A DNA stretch of 64,000 bases from CBDCVN01 sp965223045 (GCA_965223045.1 CBDCVN010000013.1:3286001-3350000); one strand, 5' to 3'. Numbered from the stretch's first letter, positions 25,632 to 34,894 are shown. Numbers and translations: made by a program. Notes: a model not told the origin generated them from the letters alone.

Positions 25632-27197
25632 ATGAACATTATTGAGTTGCTGAAGGAAAAAGCATCATCACAACCCGATAAAATTGCTCTTATCTATGGC
25701 AATAAGCAAATTTCATTTTTAGGGCTCGAGCAAAAATCAAGAGCAGTAGCAACCTTTTTTAAGAGTAAAGGTCTTCATAAGGGTGAAAGTGCTTTGTTGT
25801 TTGTGCCTATGAGTCTTGAACTCTACATCATTTTTCTTGGGCTAGTGCGTATTGGCATTACGGTTATCTTTATAGATCTTTCTGTAGGTAAAAAACATCT
25901 CAAACAATATTGCTCTCTAGCAAAACCAGATGTTTTTATTGGTTTGCCAAAAGCACATCTACTTAGATTTTTAGAACCTATTGGAAGTATAAAACACAAA
26001 TTCTCTACTAAACTTTGGTTGCCAAATAGTAAACAAATTAATTATTCAAGCACTAAAGACACAGAATTCTTAGACATTGATAGCTCGCCAACTGACCCTG
26101 CACTAATCACATTTACAAGTGGTTCTACTGGTTTACCAAAGGGCATATGTAGAACTCATGGTTTTTTGATAAGTCAGCACAATGCCATTAGCAGTGCACT
26201 TCCCTCTCAAAAAGAGGATGTAGAATTAACCACCCTACCTGTTTTTATTCTTTCTAATTTAGCAAGTGGTATTACAACAGTTATTCCAAACTGTGACTTG
26301 CGAAATCCAGCAAGTGTTGATGCTAAGAAGGTTATCGAGCAAATGCTAAAGCATAATGTTAATCGAGTACTTGCATCGCCAGCCTTTTGTAAACAAATTG
26401 CTGACCGTCTTATCAAAAAACGTCAATTATTAACAAATATCCAAAAGTTGCACACCGGTGGTGGGCCTGTATTTCCCAGTCTTTTACAGCAACTTTCAAA
26501 TACTATGCCTAATGCAGAAATAATAACCGTTTATGGCTCTACAGAGGCAGAGCCTATTGCTCATATTAGTATGCAAGAAATTACTACGAAAGACTACGCT
26601 TATATGCGTTCTGGGAAAGGGCTATTGGCTGGTGAATCTGCACCAGAAATAAAACTTGCCATTATTCCAGATACTTACGGAAATCCCATTAATCCACTTT
26701 CCCCAGAGGAATTTGACACCCTTAAGCTATCACTTAATGGTATTGGTGAGATTGTAGTAACAGGAGATCACGTGCAGAAATCTTATATTGGAGAAGATAA
26801 TCAAAAAATCAAATTCAGAGTAGGTCATGTTATTTGGCACCGCACAGGAGATGCAGGATACTTGGATGAACAGGGGAAACTCTGGTTACTTGGTCGCTGT
26901 GCTGCAAAAGTAATAAGTAATGGTAAGGCAATTTATCCTTTTAGCATTGAAGCTGCTGCCATGTCTTATCTTGAAGTAAGTAGGGCTGCTTTTGTTGAGG
27001 TAAATGGACAAAATATACTTGCTATTCAATTACATAAAAAAGAGGATAAAGCATTGGCTCAAAAAATACTTTGTCAGAAAATACAAGAAGAACTACCAAA
27101 TATAGATTTAGTTTATCCCATAGAAAAAATTCCTGTTGACAAACGACACAATTCTAAGGTGTTGTATAAGGAGCTTAAGTCAATTTTAAGCAAATAA
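25632..27197 (+). CDS. AMP-binding acyl adenylate-forming enzyme, OleC-like
   Basis: 521 residues of the ANL superfamily, which activates carboxylic acids as acyl-AMP. The P-loop-like motif TFTSGSTGLPKGICRTHGF is near residue 157, the adenine region VYGSTEAEPIAH near 301, RTGDAGYLDEQGKLWLLGR near 408, and the catalytic Lys region near the C-terminus (DKRHNSKVLYK). The spacing and phrases such as DVFIGLPKAHLLRFL and the TGGGPVF block resemble the olefin-type (OleC) beta-lactone synthetases more than acetyl-CoA synthetases, but no other ole gene is in the window. The function is therefore given only as acyl-adenylating enzyme. Confidence 0.8.
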   Translation: MNIIELLKEKASSQPDKIALIYGNKQISFLGLEQKSRAVATFFKSKGLHKGESALLFVPMSLELYIIFLGLVRIGITVIFIDLSVGKKHLKQYCSLAKPDVFIGLPKAHLLRFLEPIGSIKHKFSTKLWLPNSKQINYSSTKDTEFLDIDSSPTDPALITFTSGSTGLPKGICRTHGFLISQHNAISSALPSQKEDVELTTLPVFILSNLASGITTVIPNCDLRNPASVDAKKVIEQMLKHNVNRVLASPAFCKQIADRLIKKRQLLTNIQKLHTGGGPVFPSLLQQLSNTMPNAEIITVYGSTEAEPIAHISMQEITTKDYAYMRSGKGLLAGESAPEIKLAIIPDTYGNPINPLSPEEFDTLKLSLNGIGEIVVTGDHVQKSYIGEDNQKIKFRVGHVIWHRTGDAGYLDEQGKLWLLGRCAAKVISNGKAIYPFSIEAAAMSYLEVSRAAFVEVNGQNILAIQLHKKEDKALAQKILCQKIQEELPNIDLVYPIEKIPVDKRHNSKVLYKELKSILSK

Positions 27198-27282
27198 ACC
27201 TAGAGTCAATCCTGTTTTGCAGCACTAACAAGCTGTCTAACTAGTATTATTTGGTGCAGTTTGGATGCAAAGGAAAAGAACC

Positions 27283-29175
27283 ATGAATATTGCTAATCAA
27301 CACTACATTTATAAACCTAAAGTTTTGCTTATTATCCTTTTGATTTTTCTGGGGGGCTCGAGCACCCAAAGCCAAGAAAGCCCCAGCTACTACCAATGGC
27401 TCAGTAGCCAGTTACAAAACGAGCATGAACTTAATGGGGAGTATTTTATTTCCCCAGCAAATGAAGATGAAATCGTAGACACCTTCTTAGCTTCTCATAA
27501 ATGGGTAAGTGATATCCATAAGTACCAAATAGATGATTTTCCATTTGATAAAGTCTTAAAAATCAAAGTTGATAAAGGCATTCCTCAACTATGGGAAATA
27601 AACACTAAGCTTCCTACAAGCTACGTTAATAAAAATGATGCAATTCTTATTACTTTTTGGCTGCGCAACATCTGGGCGCAAGCTGAAAAAGGACTTGTAG
27701 TTATTGACTTTGCAGGTAATAAAGTGCCTGTAGCACCAAGGCATAATGATTGGCAACAATATTTTATTCGCATTAAAGCTAACATTGAAGGTGCCCAACA
27801 ACTCTCTTTAGAATTGGGTGCACAAGCACAAGAATTAGAAATAGCAGGCTTTGCTGTTTTAAATTATGGCAATGAAAACTTAGATAACCTGCCTCAAACT
27901 GATATAATTAGTTATAGAAAACCTAGTTCGGAATGGTATCAAGCAACAAACGAACGTATAGCATGGTATCGCCAAGGCAAGTTGCAAGTTCATGTAGTAG
28001 ATGCTTATGGCAATCCTGTGCCTAATGCAAATGTAGAGCTAAAGATGCTAAAGCATTCTTTTGGTTTTGGGACAGCTGTAGCAGCATGGCGACTAGCTGA
28101 TGATAATTTTTTAGAAAGCAACGAAACTTACCGCCAGAAGATAATTGACCTTGATGGTAAGGGGCATGGTTTTAATTTAGCAGTGCTTGAAAATTGCTTA
28201 AAGTGGGGACTTTGGGAAGTTAATGCAAGTTGCCCTAACAATTCTAAAGAGGCTATTGATTGGCTATTAAAACAAGGTATTCGTACTAGAGGACATGCTA
28301 TTCTTTGGGAAGATTGGCAAAATGAAAATAGTGGGGTTGTTCCTAAAGGAGTATGGCAAGCTGTCCAAGATAAAAATGGTAATTATCTGCACGCTGCTAG
28401 CCTAGAACGTATAAATAGCATTTTAGGTGAACCCGGCATACAGGGTAAGATTAAAGATTGGGATGTTTTAAATGAGTCGGTACTAGACAATGCCTTTGCA
28501 GCTACAGTAGGCGAAAGTATTCATAAGGAATGGTTTACTCTGGTTAAATCAGTTGCCCCAGAAGTAAGGCGTGTAATTAGTGATACTAACATTTTGGCTT
28601 GTGGAGGGCTATGCATAGGTGCACAAGAAAGATTTTATGGAATCATCTTTAATATAGGCAGTGATAACTTTGAGGGCATTGGTATGCAAAGTCATATTAA
28701 TTATCCTTTAGGTTCCTTAGAGCACATATATGGTGTTTTAGATGGCTTTTCGCAAACTTTTCCCGAAAAAGATATTATAATTACTGAATTTGACATTAGT
28801 ATAGGCAACGAACAATTAGCTGCTGAATACTTTAGAGATTTTCTTATTACTGCTTTTAGCCATCCAGCAGTAAGTGACTTTCTTATCTGGGGTTTTTGGG
28901 ATTTAGCTCATTGGTTAGGGGATGCACCACTTTTCCGTCAGGATTGGTCATTAAAACCAGCAGGAGAGGCATTCATAGATCTTGTATTTAATCATTGGTG
29001 GACAAATGAGTGGGGCACCACAAACGAAAATGGTGATTTTTTTGTTAACGGTTACTTAGGTGATTACGAAATAGTAGTAAGTTACAATGACTTAGTAAAA
29101 ACTCAAAGGATTACCTTACATCAAGCATCATCAACAGGAACCACTACTACAGTGACCATTCAACTAAGAAATTGA
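27283..29175 (+). CDS. Endo-1,4-beta-xylanase, GH10
   Basis: 630 residues from ATG 27283, chosen because AAAGGAA precedes it; an ATG at 27265 in frame is less likely. A membrane anchor/signal (VLLIILLIFLGGSS) is followed by a ~150-residue N-terminal beta-sandwich that looks like a carbohydrate-binding module. The GH10 barrel follows: HSFGFGTAV, RGHAILWEDW, the acid/base Glu in DWDVLNESVLD (about 396), and the nucleophile Glu in IITEFDIS (about 502). The last ~60 residues (ENGDFFVNGYLGDYEIVVSY) form a small beta domain. It is secreted and would cut xylan. It stands alone with no sugar transporter nearby. Confidence 0.9.
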   Translation: MNIANQHYIYKPKVLLIILLIFLGGSSTQSQESPSYYQWLSSQLQNEHELNGEYFISPANEDEIVDTFLASHKWVSDIHKYQIDDFPFDKVLKIKVDKGIPQLWEINTKLPTSYVNKNDAILITFWLRNIWAQAEKGLVVIDFAGNKVPVAPRHNDWQQYFIRIKANIEGAQQLSLELGAQAQELEIAGFAVLNYGNENLDNLPQTDIISYRKPSSEWYQATNERIAWYRQGKLQVHVVDAYGNPVPNANVELKMLKHSFGFGTAVAAWRLADDNFLESNETYRQKIIDLDGKGHGFNLAVLENCLKWGLWEVNASCPNNSKEAIDWLLKQGIRTRGHAILWEDWQNENSGVVPKGVWQAVQDKNGNYLHAASLERINSILGEPGIQGKIKDWDVLNESVLDNAFAATVGESIHKEWFTLVKSVAPEVRRVISDTNILACGGLCIGAQERFYGIIFNIGSDNFEGIGMQSHINYPLGSLEHIYGVLDGFSQTFPEKDIIITEFDISIGNEQLAAEYFRDFLITAFSHPAVSDFLIWGFWDLAHWLGDAPLFRQDWSLKPAGEAFIDLVFNHWWTNEWGTTNENGDFFVNGYLGDYEIVVSYNDLVKTQRITLHQASSTGTTTTVTIQLRN

Positions 29176-29239
29176 TTTTCAGTGAGACTTTACTTTAAGC
29201 CCCTAAATGTCCAGCTGCAAATTTTGTGAAGTTGTAGGG

Positions 29240-29255
29240 GTTCAAAATTTTGAAC
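29240..29255. repeat. Perfect palindrome GTTCAAAATTTTGAAC
   Basis: 16-bp perfect palindrome downstream of the xylanase gene, preceded by GTTG..GGG as at 3905. No T-tract follows, so it is not a standard terminator. It could be a binding site or a decayed repeat. Confidence 0.45.
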
Positions 29256-29333
29256 TCTTAAGCAATAAACCTCCATAGGATAATTTCCCACAAAACAACT
29301 ATACATAAGCTAATCTCAACATCAAAGGCATTC

Positions 29334-29963
29334 TCAAAAATCAACGACACCTCTAACTAACTTATACTTAAAGGTAATAGTAGTACCTTTAGGAAGTGCA
29401 GGTATGCTGAAGGTTTCAACTTGTATAGTAGCTTCTGTTGTATTTGTACCATTTTTACTAATTATGTCGACTAAGGTATCTAAATCATTGCCATCAATAA
29501 CTCCACCAATCATAGCCCCTTCTGTAACAATGCGATATTCGGTATCACTTATAGGATTTAGTTTAAGTCGTTTGTTTAAACTAAAAGGAGGCAAAGTAAT
29601 GCTGGACTGTCCGTCAGCAACAACAACTATTAACTTCAAATCAGTTACTTCAAAACTACAATTTGGGTGATCAGGAGCGTTAACAATAACTTCATCTGCT
29701 AATTCAATGTTCACATAAAATTTATTAAAACCAACATCCACACTTATATCCGTAAATGAGGTGTTGATTTCACCTTGTCCCATAATAGTAAGAGCAGCTG
29801 GACTAAGTCCTTGAGTAACTTCTTGCCCTAGAACAACATTAGTAGTTAAGGTTTCCAAGCCAAAAAGGTCACTTACTTCTTGGTCAGGAATTACAGATGT
29901 ACAAGACCCTATAAGCAAGCTAATAAAAATACCAGAAAGTAGCAAACCAATACGCAAGATCAT
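29334..29963 (-). CDS. Small secreted lipoprotein (paralogue 3-like)
   Basis: 209 residues. The signal peptide MILRIGLLLSGIFISLLIGS ends at a lipobox Cys (IGSC). Residues ~50-75 read GQGEINTSFTDISVDVGFNK, recalling the GQG...ISIDDG/ISVDEG block in the two kinase-linked lipoproteins. The rest is beta-rich without an Ig-like tail. It has a good leaderless promoter and no adjacent kinase. Function unknown. Confidence 0.65.
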   Translation of the reverse strand: MILRIGLLLSGIFISLLIGSCTSVIPDQEVSDLFGLETLTTNVVLGQEVTQGLSPAALTIMGQGEINTSFTDISVDVGFNKFYVNIELADEVIVNAPDHPNCSFEVTDLKLIVVVADGQSSITLPPFSLNKRLKLNPISDTEYRIVTEGAMIGGVIDGNDLDTLVDIISKNGTNTTEATIQVETFSIPALPKGTTITFKYKLVRGVVDF

Positions 29964-29969
29964 AGCAAC

Positions 29970-29998
29970 ATATTAAATGGTGGTGCTATTTTGAGCAA
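29970..29998 (-). promoter_or_regulatory. Promoter TTGCTC-17-TAATAT, leaderless
   Basis: On the minus strand TTGCTC (29998-29993), 17 bp, TAATAT (29975-29970), then 6 nt to the ATG at 29963. A clean example of the window's leaderless arrangement. Confidence 0.55.
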
Positions 29999-30028
29999 CC
30001 GTAGGATTTGGGTTTAAATACAAAAAAT

Positions 30029-30056
30029 AATGGCACAGATTCTATTCTGTGCCATT
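30029..30056 (-). terminator. Intrinsic terminator of the pseudopilin operon
   Basis: Perfect 11-bp stem AATGGCACAGA / TCTGTGCCATT with a 6-nt loop, followed on the minus strand by ATTTTTTG. It lies 70 bp past the PilX-like stop. Confidence 0.75.
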
Positions 30057-30127
30057 TGGGGCATAATTTTATGCTTAAATGAGATGTTTTCTTTAACTTT
30101 TAATGTCCAAAAATTATCTCAAAGCAA

Positions 30128-32491
30128 TCAGTTTACACTTTGCCATTCAAAGCTTACACTATGCAATTCAGGTTCAGTGTCACGTATCTCTAAAAGTGAA
30201 GGTAAACGTTTGTCATAGTTTACCTGTAAACCTACACAAGATGGTTCTTGCTCTAAAAAAAGGCTTGCCGATTGATTAAAAGCACATCCCGTATGGGCAT
30301 TTGGATTGCCACTACCACTAGCATTACCATAAGTTAGTATGCCCACCTCATAGGCAATAATGCTACCGTTAATAGTCAAGCTACCATGTGTTGCCAAACT
30401 TGTTTGAAAGAAGGAAAATATAGCATTATTGCTATACAAGAGGCCATCAATGCGTAAAGCCCTTCTACCTGAACTAAGGTATTCAGGTGCTGCACCTTGG
30501 GGACGGTTAGGATTATTCAGTACAAATTCTGCCCAAAAGTCGCGAATTACGTTCTGTGCAGCTAAACCTGCATTTACATCATTATTCGCAATGCTACGTA
30601 CAGCACTTGGAGCAAGCCAGTGCATGAAGGGTGAAAGAGGAATTATAGCAGCACTATTAATTTGAGTAGTGGTTAAAGCAGCCATTGAAGTATTAAAGTA
30701 GCCACGACACTCACCACCATTAGCTGTACAAACTGGCAAGTTGCTATAGTTTTGAGTGTAAGCATTACGATATTGCCAAGCATAAAACCGAGGAGGACTT
30801 ACTGAAACTTGAGTTTGGTTGAAGTTCATAACTTCGGCAAAAATGGCACTATTGGTGAATCCACCGGGAGCGTTCAAAAATGTATTATTATCAGCAGCTC
30901 TACGAGCAAAAGTGTAATCTCCAATAATCATTACCCCTGCTGAAGCCATGGCCAAACGTGGCAAGCTACTGGGGTCATAATAGGTACAACCTCTACCACT
31001 ACTAGAACCATTACAGTCATACAATAAGTCACCCACAATATAAATATTTCGTCTTGCTACTAGCACTCCTTCATTGCCAGGGGCAATATAACCAGCAATG
31101 ACTATGTCACCATCAACATAGACTTTGCCGTTAAGTTGTATAGGATTAGTATCAGTACCTATTAAAATAAGATTACCTGCGATGCCTCTACTGTTTGAAG
31201 GAGTCAGAGAAGTATAACTCACTAAATCATCAATGACAGGAGCTGGTGATACATTATTAAAAGTAAAAGTATCGGTACCGCCAGCTTGTATATTCCCATT
31301 TACATCTGTAGGTGATAGCAACAAAGTTGCTGCCCCATTAATTTGGCCTTGAGTTGTATTACTAATAGCATCTGACCATTCATTATTATCAATAAGACGA
31401 TTACCATCTGTATCAGGAATAGGGCTAGGGAAAAACTGTGCATCAGGAACAACGCCATCAATGGGTGCTATTTGTCCTTTCTTTGCTTTGGGATAGTTGG
31501 TGTAGCCTCGAGCATTAGTTTGTGCACAACCGTTATTACCATTACCTGTGCAATGCAAAGTTTCTTCTGATTGGTTAAAAGGGTTTTGGGGATCATTTCT
31601 AAATTCTTGATAAGGTTCAGCAGCAATAAGAGGTAATACTTTGTTGTCATTTGATACTTGGTAGCTCGGGCCAAATACATTTGGTTTACAATTGGGTTCC
31701 CCGCCTGTACAAATAATATTTTGTGAACCACGAGTGTAAACAGTGCCACCAATAAGAGTATTAGCTCGCCAACCACCTGGCTCAGCTAGTAACTGCTTCA
31801 AAGCTGCCAGACGGATTCGCTCAGTGCCTAACGCTGCATTTTGACGATCAGTTGCATTGGTAATATCAACAAGAAAATCAGAGTTAGAGTCACCATGGGT
31901 ATCGTCATAGGCTGCTTCTATTGAAGTAAAAGCTGCATGACACAAAGTGCAATTTATCACATCAGTAAGTAATGCAAAATCAAGTTCAAAGGGTGGGAAA
32001 TCCACACTAAATTCTTGTTGCAGGCGTTTGGTAGTTTCGTTGCCTAGATTACTAGTAGAGACCATTTGCAAAGTACTTTTAGAACCTATATCTTTACGAC
32101 TTACTTCTACTTGATAAGTAGCACCATTAACTAAAGTACCTGTTAAAGTAACAGGAGTGCCAAAAATAGGCACCTGATTAGCATCGACTGCAGATTCTAA
32201 AGGAGTGCTTAAATTATCCCAGTAATCACGATAATCTTCAACACTCTTTTTATAACCTACACCCTTAGCTGTATCAATACTGCTTGAAGCCGTATGCCAA
32301 AAAGTAAGTATAGCTTGATCTACCCCTGCTTCTGCTGCAAATTGTGCTTGGATACTTTGTTTGTTATAAGCAGTGAGTCGTTTATTGGAAACGTTCATAA
32401 CTAATAGAGTGCCAATAAGAGCTGTGACAATCACCATAAAACCAAGTGCGGCAACCATAGCAATGCCTTTTTGAGAATATCTTTTTATCAT
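30128..32491 (-). CDS. Large PilX/ComZ-like minor pilin with CxxCH motif
   Basis: 787 residues. The N-terminus KGIAMVAALGFMVIVTALIG is a type IV pilin/PilX-like hydrophobic helix lacking the Glu at position 5 of the mature chain, as in K-type minor pilins. The rest is a large beta-rich extracellular domain with Asn/Gly repeats. Around residue 183 it has NCTLCHAAF, a c-type haem motif, followed by Cys pairs, and near 360 DTDGNRLIDNNEWSD, an EF-hand-like Ca loop. It is the last gene of a four-gene pseudopilin operon. Position and size recall Thermus ComZ, a DNA-uptake pilin. A pilus-tip adhesin or DNA-binding role is an inference; haem attachment is unproven. Confidence 0.75.
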   Translation of the reverse strand: MIKRYSQKGIAMVAALGFMVIVTALIGTLLVMNVSNKRLTAYNKQSIQAQFAAEAGVDQAILTFWHTASSSIDTAKGVGYKKSVEDYRDYWDNLSTPLESAVDANQVPIFGTPVTLTGTLVNGATYQVEVSRKDIGSKSTLQMVSTSNLGNETTKRLQQEFSVDFPPFELDFALLTDVINCTLCHAAFTSIEAAYDDTHGDSNSDFLVDITNATDRQNAALGTERIRLAALKQLLAEPGGWRANTLIGGTVYTRGSQNIICTGGEPNCKPNVFGPSYQVSNDNKVLPLIAAEPYQEFRNDPQNPFNQSEETLHCTGNGNNGCAQTNARGYTNYPKAKKGQIAPIDGVVPDAQFFPSPIPDTDGNRLIDNNEWSDAISNTTQGQINGAATLLLSPTDVNGNIQAGGTDTFTFNNVSPAPVIDDLVSYTSLTPSNSRGIAGNLILIGTDTNPIQLNGKVYVDGDIVIAGYIAPGNEGVLVARRNIYIVGDLLYDCNGSSSGRGCTYYDPSSLPRLAMASAGVMIIGDYTFARRAADNNTFLNAPGGFTNSAIFAEVMNFNQTQVSVSPPRFYAWQYRNAYTQNYSNLPVCTANGGECRGYFNTSMAALTTTQINSAAIIPLSPFMHWLAPSAVRSIANNDVNAGLAAQNVIRDFWAEFVLNNPNRPQGAAPEYLSSGRRALRIDGLLYSNNAIFSFFQTSLATHGSLTINGSIIAYEVGILTYGNASGSGNPNAHTGCAFNQSASLFLEQEPSCVGLQVNYDKRLPSLLEIRDTEPELHSVSFEWQSVN

Positions 32492-32503
32492 TAACTAAGC
32501 TCC

Positions 32504-33343
32504 TTAATTTGAGACTGCAGGATTAAATAAATTTCGAGGGGCTATGACGAATTCTAAGTTTATACCTTTAAAAGAACCTCTTTGTTTACGGGCCTGTTCA
32601 AATTTAAAACTACCATTTACCACACTCGCATAAATCATTGATGCAGTGTCTAGGCCGTTACAATCGGGTACACTATCGTTATTAGAGTCATTTACAAACC
32701 CTTGCTCATCATTACAGCGATCAAAAGATACAATAAAACTATCTTTAACAAGATAGTCTGCCATAATATTGCCTACCTCACCAACAAGAGCATTTCCCAC
32801 TGGTGCAGAGGCTGAATTAGAAGCTAGCCCTATGTAAGTAATGTCTAGGCGTTTACGGTACTCAAAAAGCACCCAAGCTGTAGTGTTACTACCATCTGCT
32901 AGGTAGGGGTAAGGAGCTGTAGTTTGTGTTACAAGACTTCTTTCTACAGGATAATAGGCGCTAAAGAAAACACAACCTTCAGGTTGACTGCTGCTGCATG
33001 GAGCATTAATATCTGTAGGCCTTTCCAAGAAGGCAATGATAGGGTCAGTGCCAACAGTCCAAAGGCTCGAGCTACTACCCGGTCTAAGTGTAGTGACCTC
33101 ACCAGAGGTACTAAGTTCTAGCTGTACTCCGGGAGGGTAGACATAGAGGGCTTGAGTTATTTGATCAGTAACCATATTACCCATAGCCCTAGCATCTTCT
33201 ACCAAATCACTTTCTATAGCAATCCTATTAGTTGCCTGTCCACCACTTATTAGACTTTGCGATACTATTCCTAATGCAAGTAAAAAAATAGAACTTGCTA
33301 CCAACATTTCAACTACGGTAAAACCTATTACTTTATTGTACAT
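32504..33343 (-). CDS. PilW-like pseudopilin
   Basis: 279 residues. The prepilin cleavage site is VIGFTVVEMLVASSIFLLAL, with cleavage before F and Glu at +5. The soluble part is beta-rich. Near residue 220 it has DSNNDSVPDCNG, a thrombospondin type 3-like Ca-binding sequence flanked by cysteines. Size and domain order fit PilW/GspJ-type minor pseudopilins that prime type IV pili. It lies 12 bp from both neighbours in one operon. Confidence 0.85.
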   Translation of the reverse strand: MYNKVIGFTVVEMLVASSIFLLALGIVSQSLISGGQATNRIAIESDLVEDARAMGNMVTDQITQALYVYPPGVQLELSTSGEVTTLRPGSSSSLWTVGTDPIIAFLERPTDINAPCSSSQPEGCVFFSAYYPVERSLVTQTTAPYPYLADGSNTTAWVLFEYRKRLDITYIGLASNSASAPVGNALVGEVGNIMADYLVKDSFIVSFDRCNDEQGFVNDSNNDSVPDCNGLDTASMIYASVVNGSFKFEQARKQRGSFKGINLEFVIAPRNLFNPAVSN

Positions 33344-33355
33344 TACAGTATTCCC

Positions 33356-33802
33356 TCATTGTGGTGGCCTTACAATTTGTGTGCTGAACTGATATAAACC
33401 ACCCTGTTGCATTGTTAACAACAAATTAATTTGACGCATATTGTCTGCTGAACTATTTAGACTAGAGAAGCCATTACTATAATCCTCTGTGTAAGTGCTA
33501 GTAGTGTTCCCTGCATTGTCAAGCAGAACGATTGTTAGCTTGTAATCATCATAACCACTTGGTGGTGACAGATTTGGTAATACACCAGCATCATAATCAA
33601 AATTGCTTTGCCAATTACTGCGTAGGGTATTAATGTATCTATGAGCAAAGCTTGCTGCTGATGTTTCATGCTTGGATTCTGTTGAAAGGCTTAGAGACTT
33701 AACAAAATAGCCAAATAAGCCCATGGTAATAGAGATAACTCCTAAGGCAACGAGCACTTCAACTAGTGTGAAGCCTTTTGGTAAAAATTTAGTTTTTAAC
33801 AT
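33356..33802 (-). CDS. PilV-like pseudopilin
   Basis: 148 residues. The N-terminus KGFTLVEVLVALGVISITMG has the prepilin peptidase site (cleavage between G and F) and Glu5. The C-terminal domain is short, with no obvious cysteines. Typical for PilV/GspI-class minor pilins. Its start overlaps the end of the upstream gene by 7 bp, so expression is coupled. Confidence 0.85.
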   Translation of the reverse strand: MLKTKFLPKGFTLVEVLVALGVISITMGLFGYFVKSLSLSTESKHETSAASFAHRYINTLRSNWQSNFDYDAGVLPNLSPPSGYDDYKLTIVLLDNAGNTTSTYTEDYSNGFSSLNSSADNMRQINLLLTMQQGGLYQFSTQIVRPPQ

Positions 33803-34263
33803 GTGTTAGTGTTCCCTTCTTTACAACTAGTTAGGGCTACTTTTCCGCTGGAACCATAAATATATATCTTGGCAAAGCTTCCCCTTTTGCTCTCGAGCAA
33901 CATAATAATAGTGTCACTAATCGATTTACGGCCAAAAGGGGCCAAATAACTAAACTCTGTAAAATTAGTAGGGCTAATAACTTCTAAAGAAGCTCCATAA
34001 AATAAATTAATATCTTTATCTGATACATTAATAACTGTTATTTTGCCAGAACCCCAACTAATCTTTTGATCTTGCGAGGTACGTCTAGCAACGCTCCTAG
34101 CCTGATTCAAAGAGCTTGTAATATTACGCTGGACTTCCCTAAATTGCTCTTTTTGTTGCCACTTGCCGTACGCAACACTTCCTAGGGCAACCAAAACTCC
34201 TAAGATAGCCACAGCAACCATTAATTCTACGGGGGTAAAACCTGATCTAAAATCTTGTTTCAT
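33796..34263 (-). CDS. FimT/GspH-like pseudopilin
   Basis: 155 residues. SGFTPVELMVAVAILGVLVA is a prepilin site with Glu5 (a Pro replaces the usual Leu at +3). The helix continues into QRNITSSLNQARSVARRTSQ, the part that in FimT/GspH proteins packs against the beta domain. Two cysteines lie at the C-terminus (SCKEGNTNTC), a disulfide loop as in pilins. First gene of the operon; AAAGG lies upstream of the ATG. No pilus motor genes are in the window. Confidence 0.85.
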   Translation of the reverse strand: MKQDFRSGFTPVELMVAVAILGVLVALGSVAYGKWQQKEQFREVQRNITSSLNQARSVARRTSQDQKISWGSGKITVINVSDKDINLFYGASLEVISPTNFTEFSYLAPFGRKSISDTIIMLLESKRGSFAKIYIYGSSGKVALTSCKEGNTNTC

Positions 34264-34538
34264 TGCAATTACCTTTTTAAATCTAAATGTTACTTATGTG
34301 ATTAGTCCTTTCTATAATGCCTATGCTTTTCCATCTAGACCTTTCATATCTACCCTTTGTAATAAAGCTTAGCTTTAAACTTCTAACCAAAAAATTACTA
34401 AGGTTGCTTGCTAGTTGACATAACACAAGTCACCCAAATCCCTAACGTTTACTATTCAACATTAGGATTACTAGTCTGTGCATCAAATATTTCTTAACTG
34501 TTAATAAATTGAAAACGATATTATTCTAGCTGCCCTAC

Positions 34539-34660
34539 TATTACAGCGCAACATTGCTCGAAAATGCCTTCCCAATCATTCACTGGTGAAAAATCACTTA
34601 AAGAAAATGCTGTGTTTATCGGGCAAAATTCCTACAGACTAATAACATTGCGCTGTAATA
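34539..34660. mobile_element. 122-bp MITE with IS701-type ends
   Basis: Ends TATTACAGCGCAA and TTGCGCTGTAATA are perfect 13-bp inverted repeats, identical to those of the IS701 at 59060-60589. It is flanked by CTAC on both sides (34535-34538 and 34661-34664), a 4-bp target duplication like that of the full element (TTAC). The 96-bp inside shows no gene. It was probably mobilised by the IS701 transposase. Confidence 0.85.
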
Positions 34661-34664
34661 CTAC

Positions 34665-34716
34665 AGTGCCCCAGAAAAATCTTCCCCTAGAAAGAAATGT
34701 CCTCTGTGAGCATGTT
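34665..34716 (-). repeat. Dispersed ~50-bp repeat, copy 2
   Basis: The reverse strand (ACATGCTCACAGAG...TTTTTCTGGGGCACTG) matches 5299-5352. It starts immediately after the MITE's target duplication. Confidence 0.5.
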
Positions 34717-34825
34717 ATTCTGAGGAGAATAGCGACGAAGAATCTCTGGTGGTGTAACGCAGTGAGATCCTTCGCGTAGTTTACCCTCACCTGCCCTAGA
34801 GCACAGTGAAGGGCTCAGGATGACA
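34713..34825. repeat. Large imperfect palindromic element
   Basis: Begins TGTTATTCTGAGGAG and ends GGCTCAGGATGACA; inside, CGAAGAATCTC and GAGATCCTTCGC face each other. This matches the general form of a repeat seen in many bacterial genomes, TGTCATTCTGAG...CGAAGAATCTC with inverted copies. No coding potential. Confidence 0.6.
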
Positions 34826-34894
34826 TCCCTTGTGTTGGATCAGGCAAGAACTTACCTGGATATCTATAATATTTAAAAGTAAATATGGTTCCTA

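Noticed and set aside
34564..34779. 71-codon frame across the MITE and the palindromic repeat
   Set aside because: Composed entirely of repeat sequence with no ribosome site.
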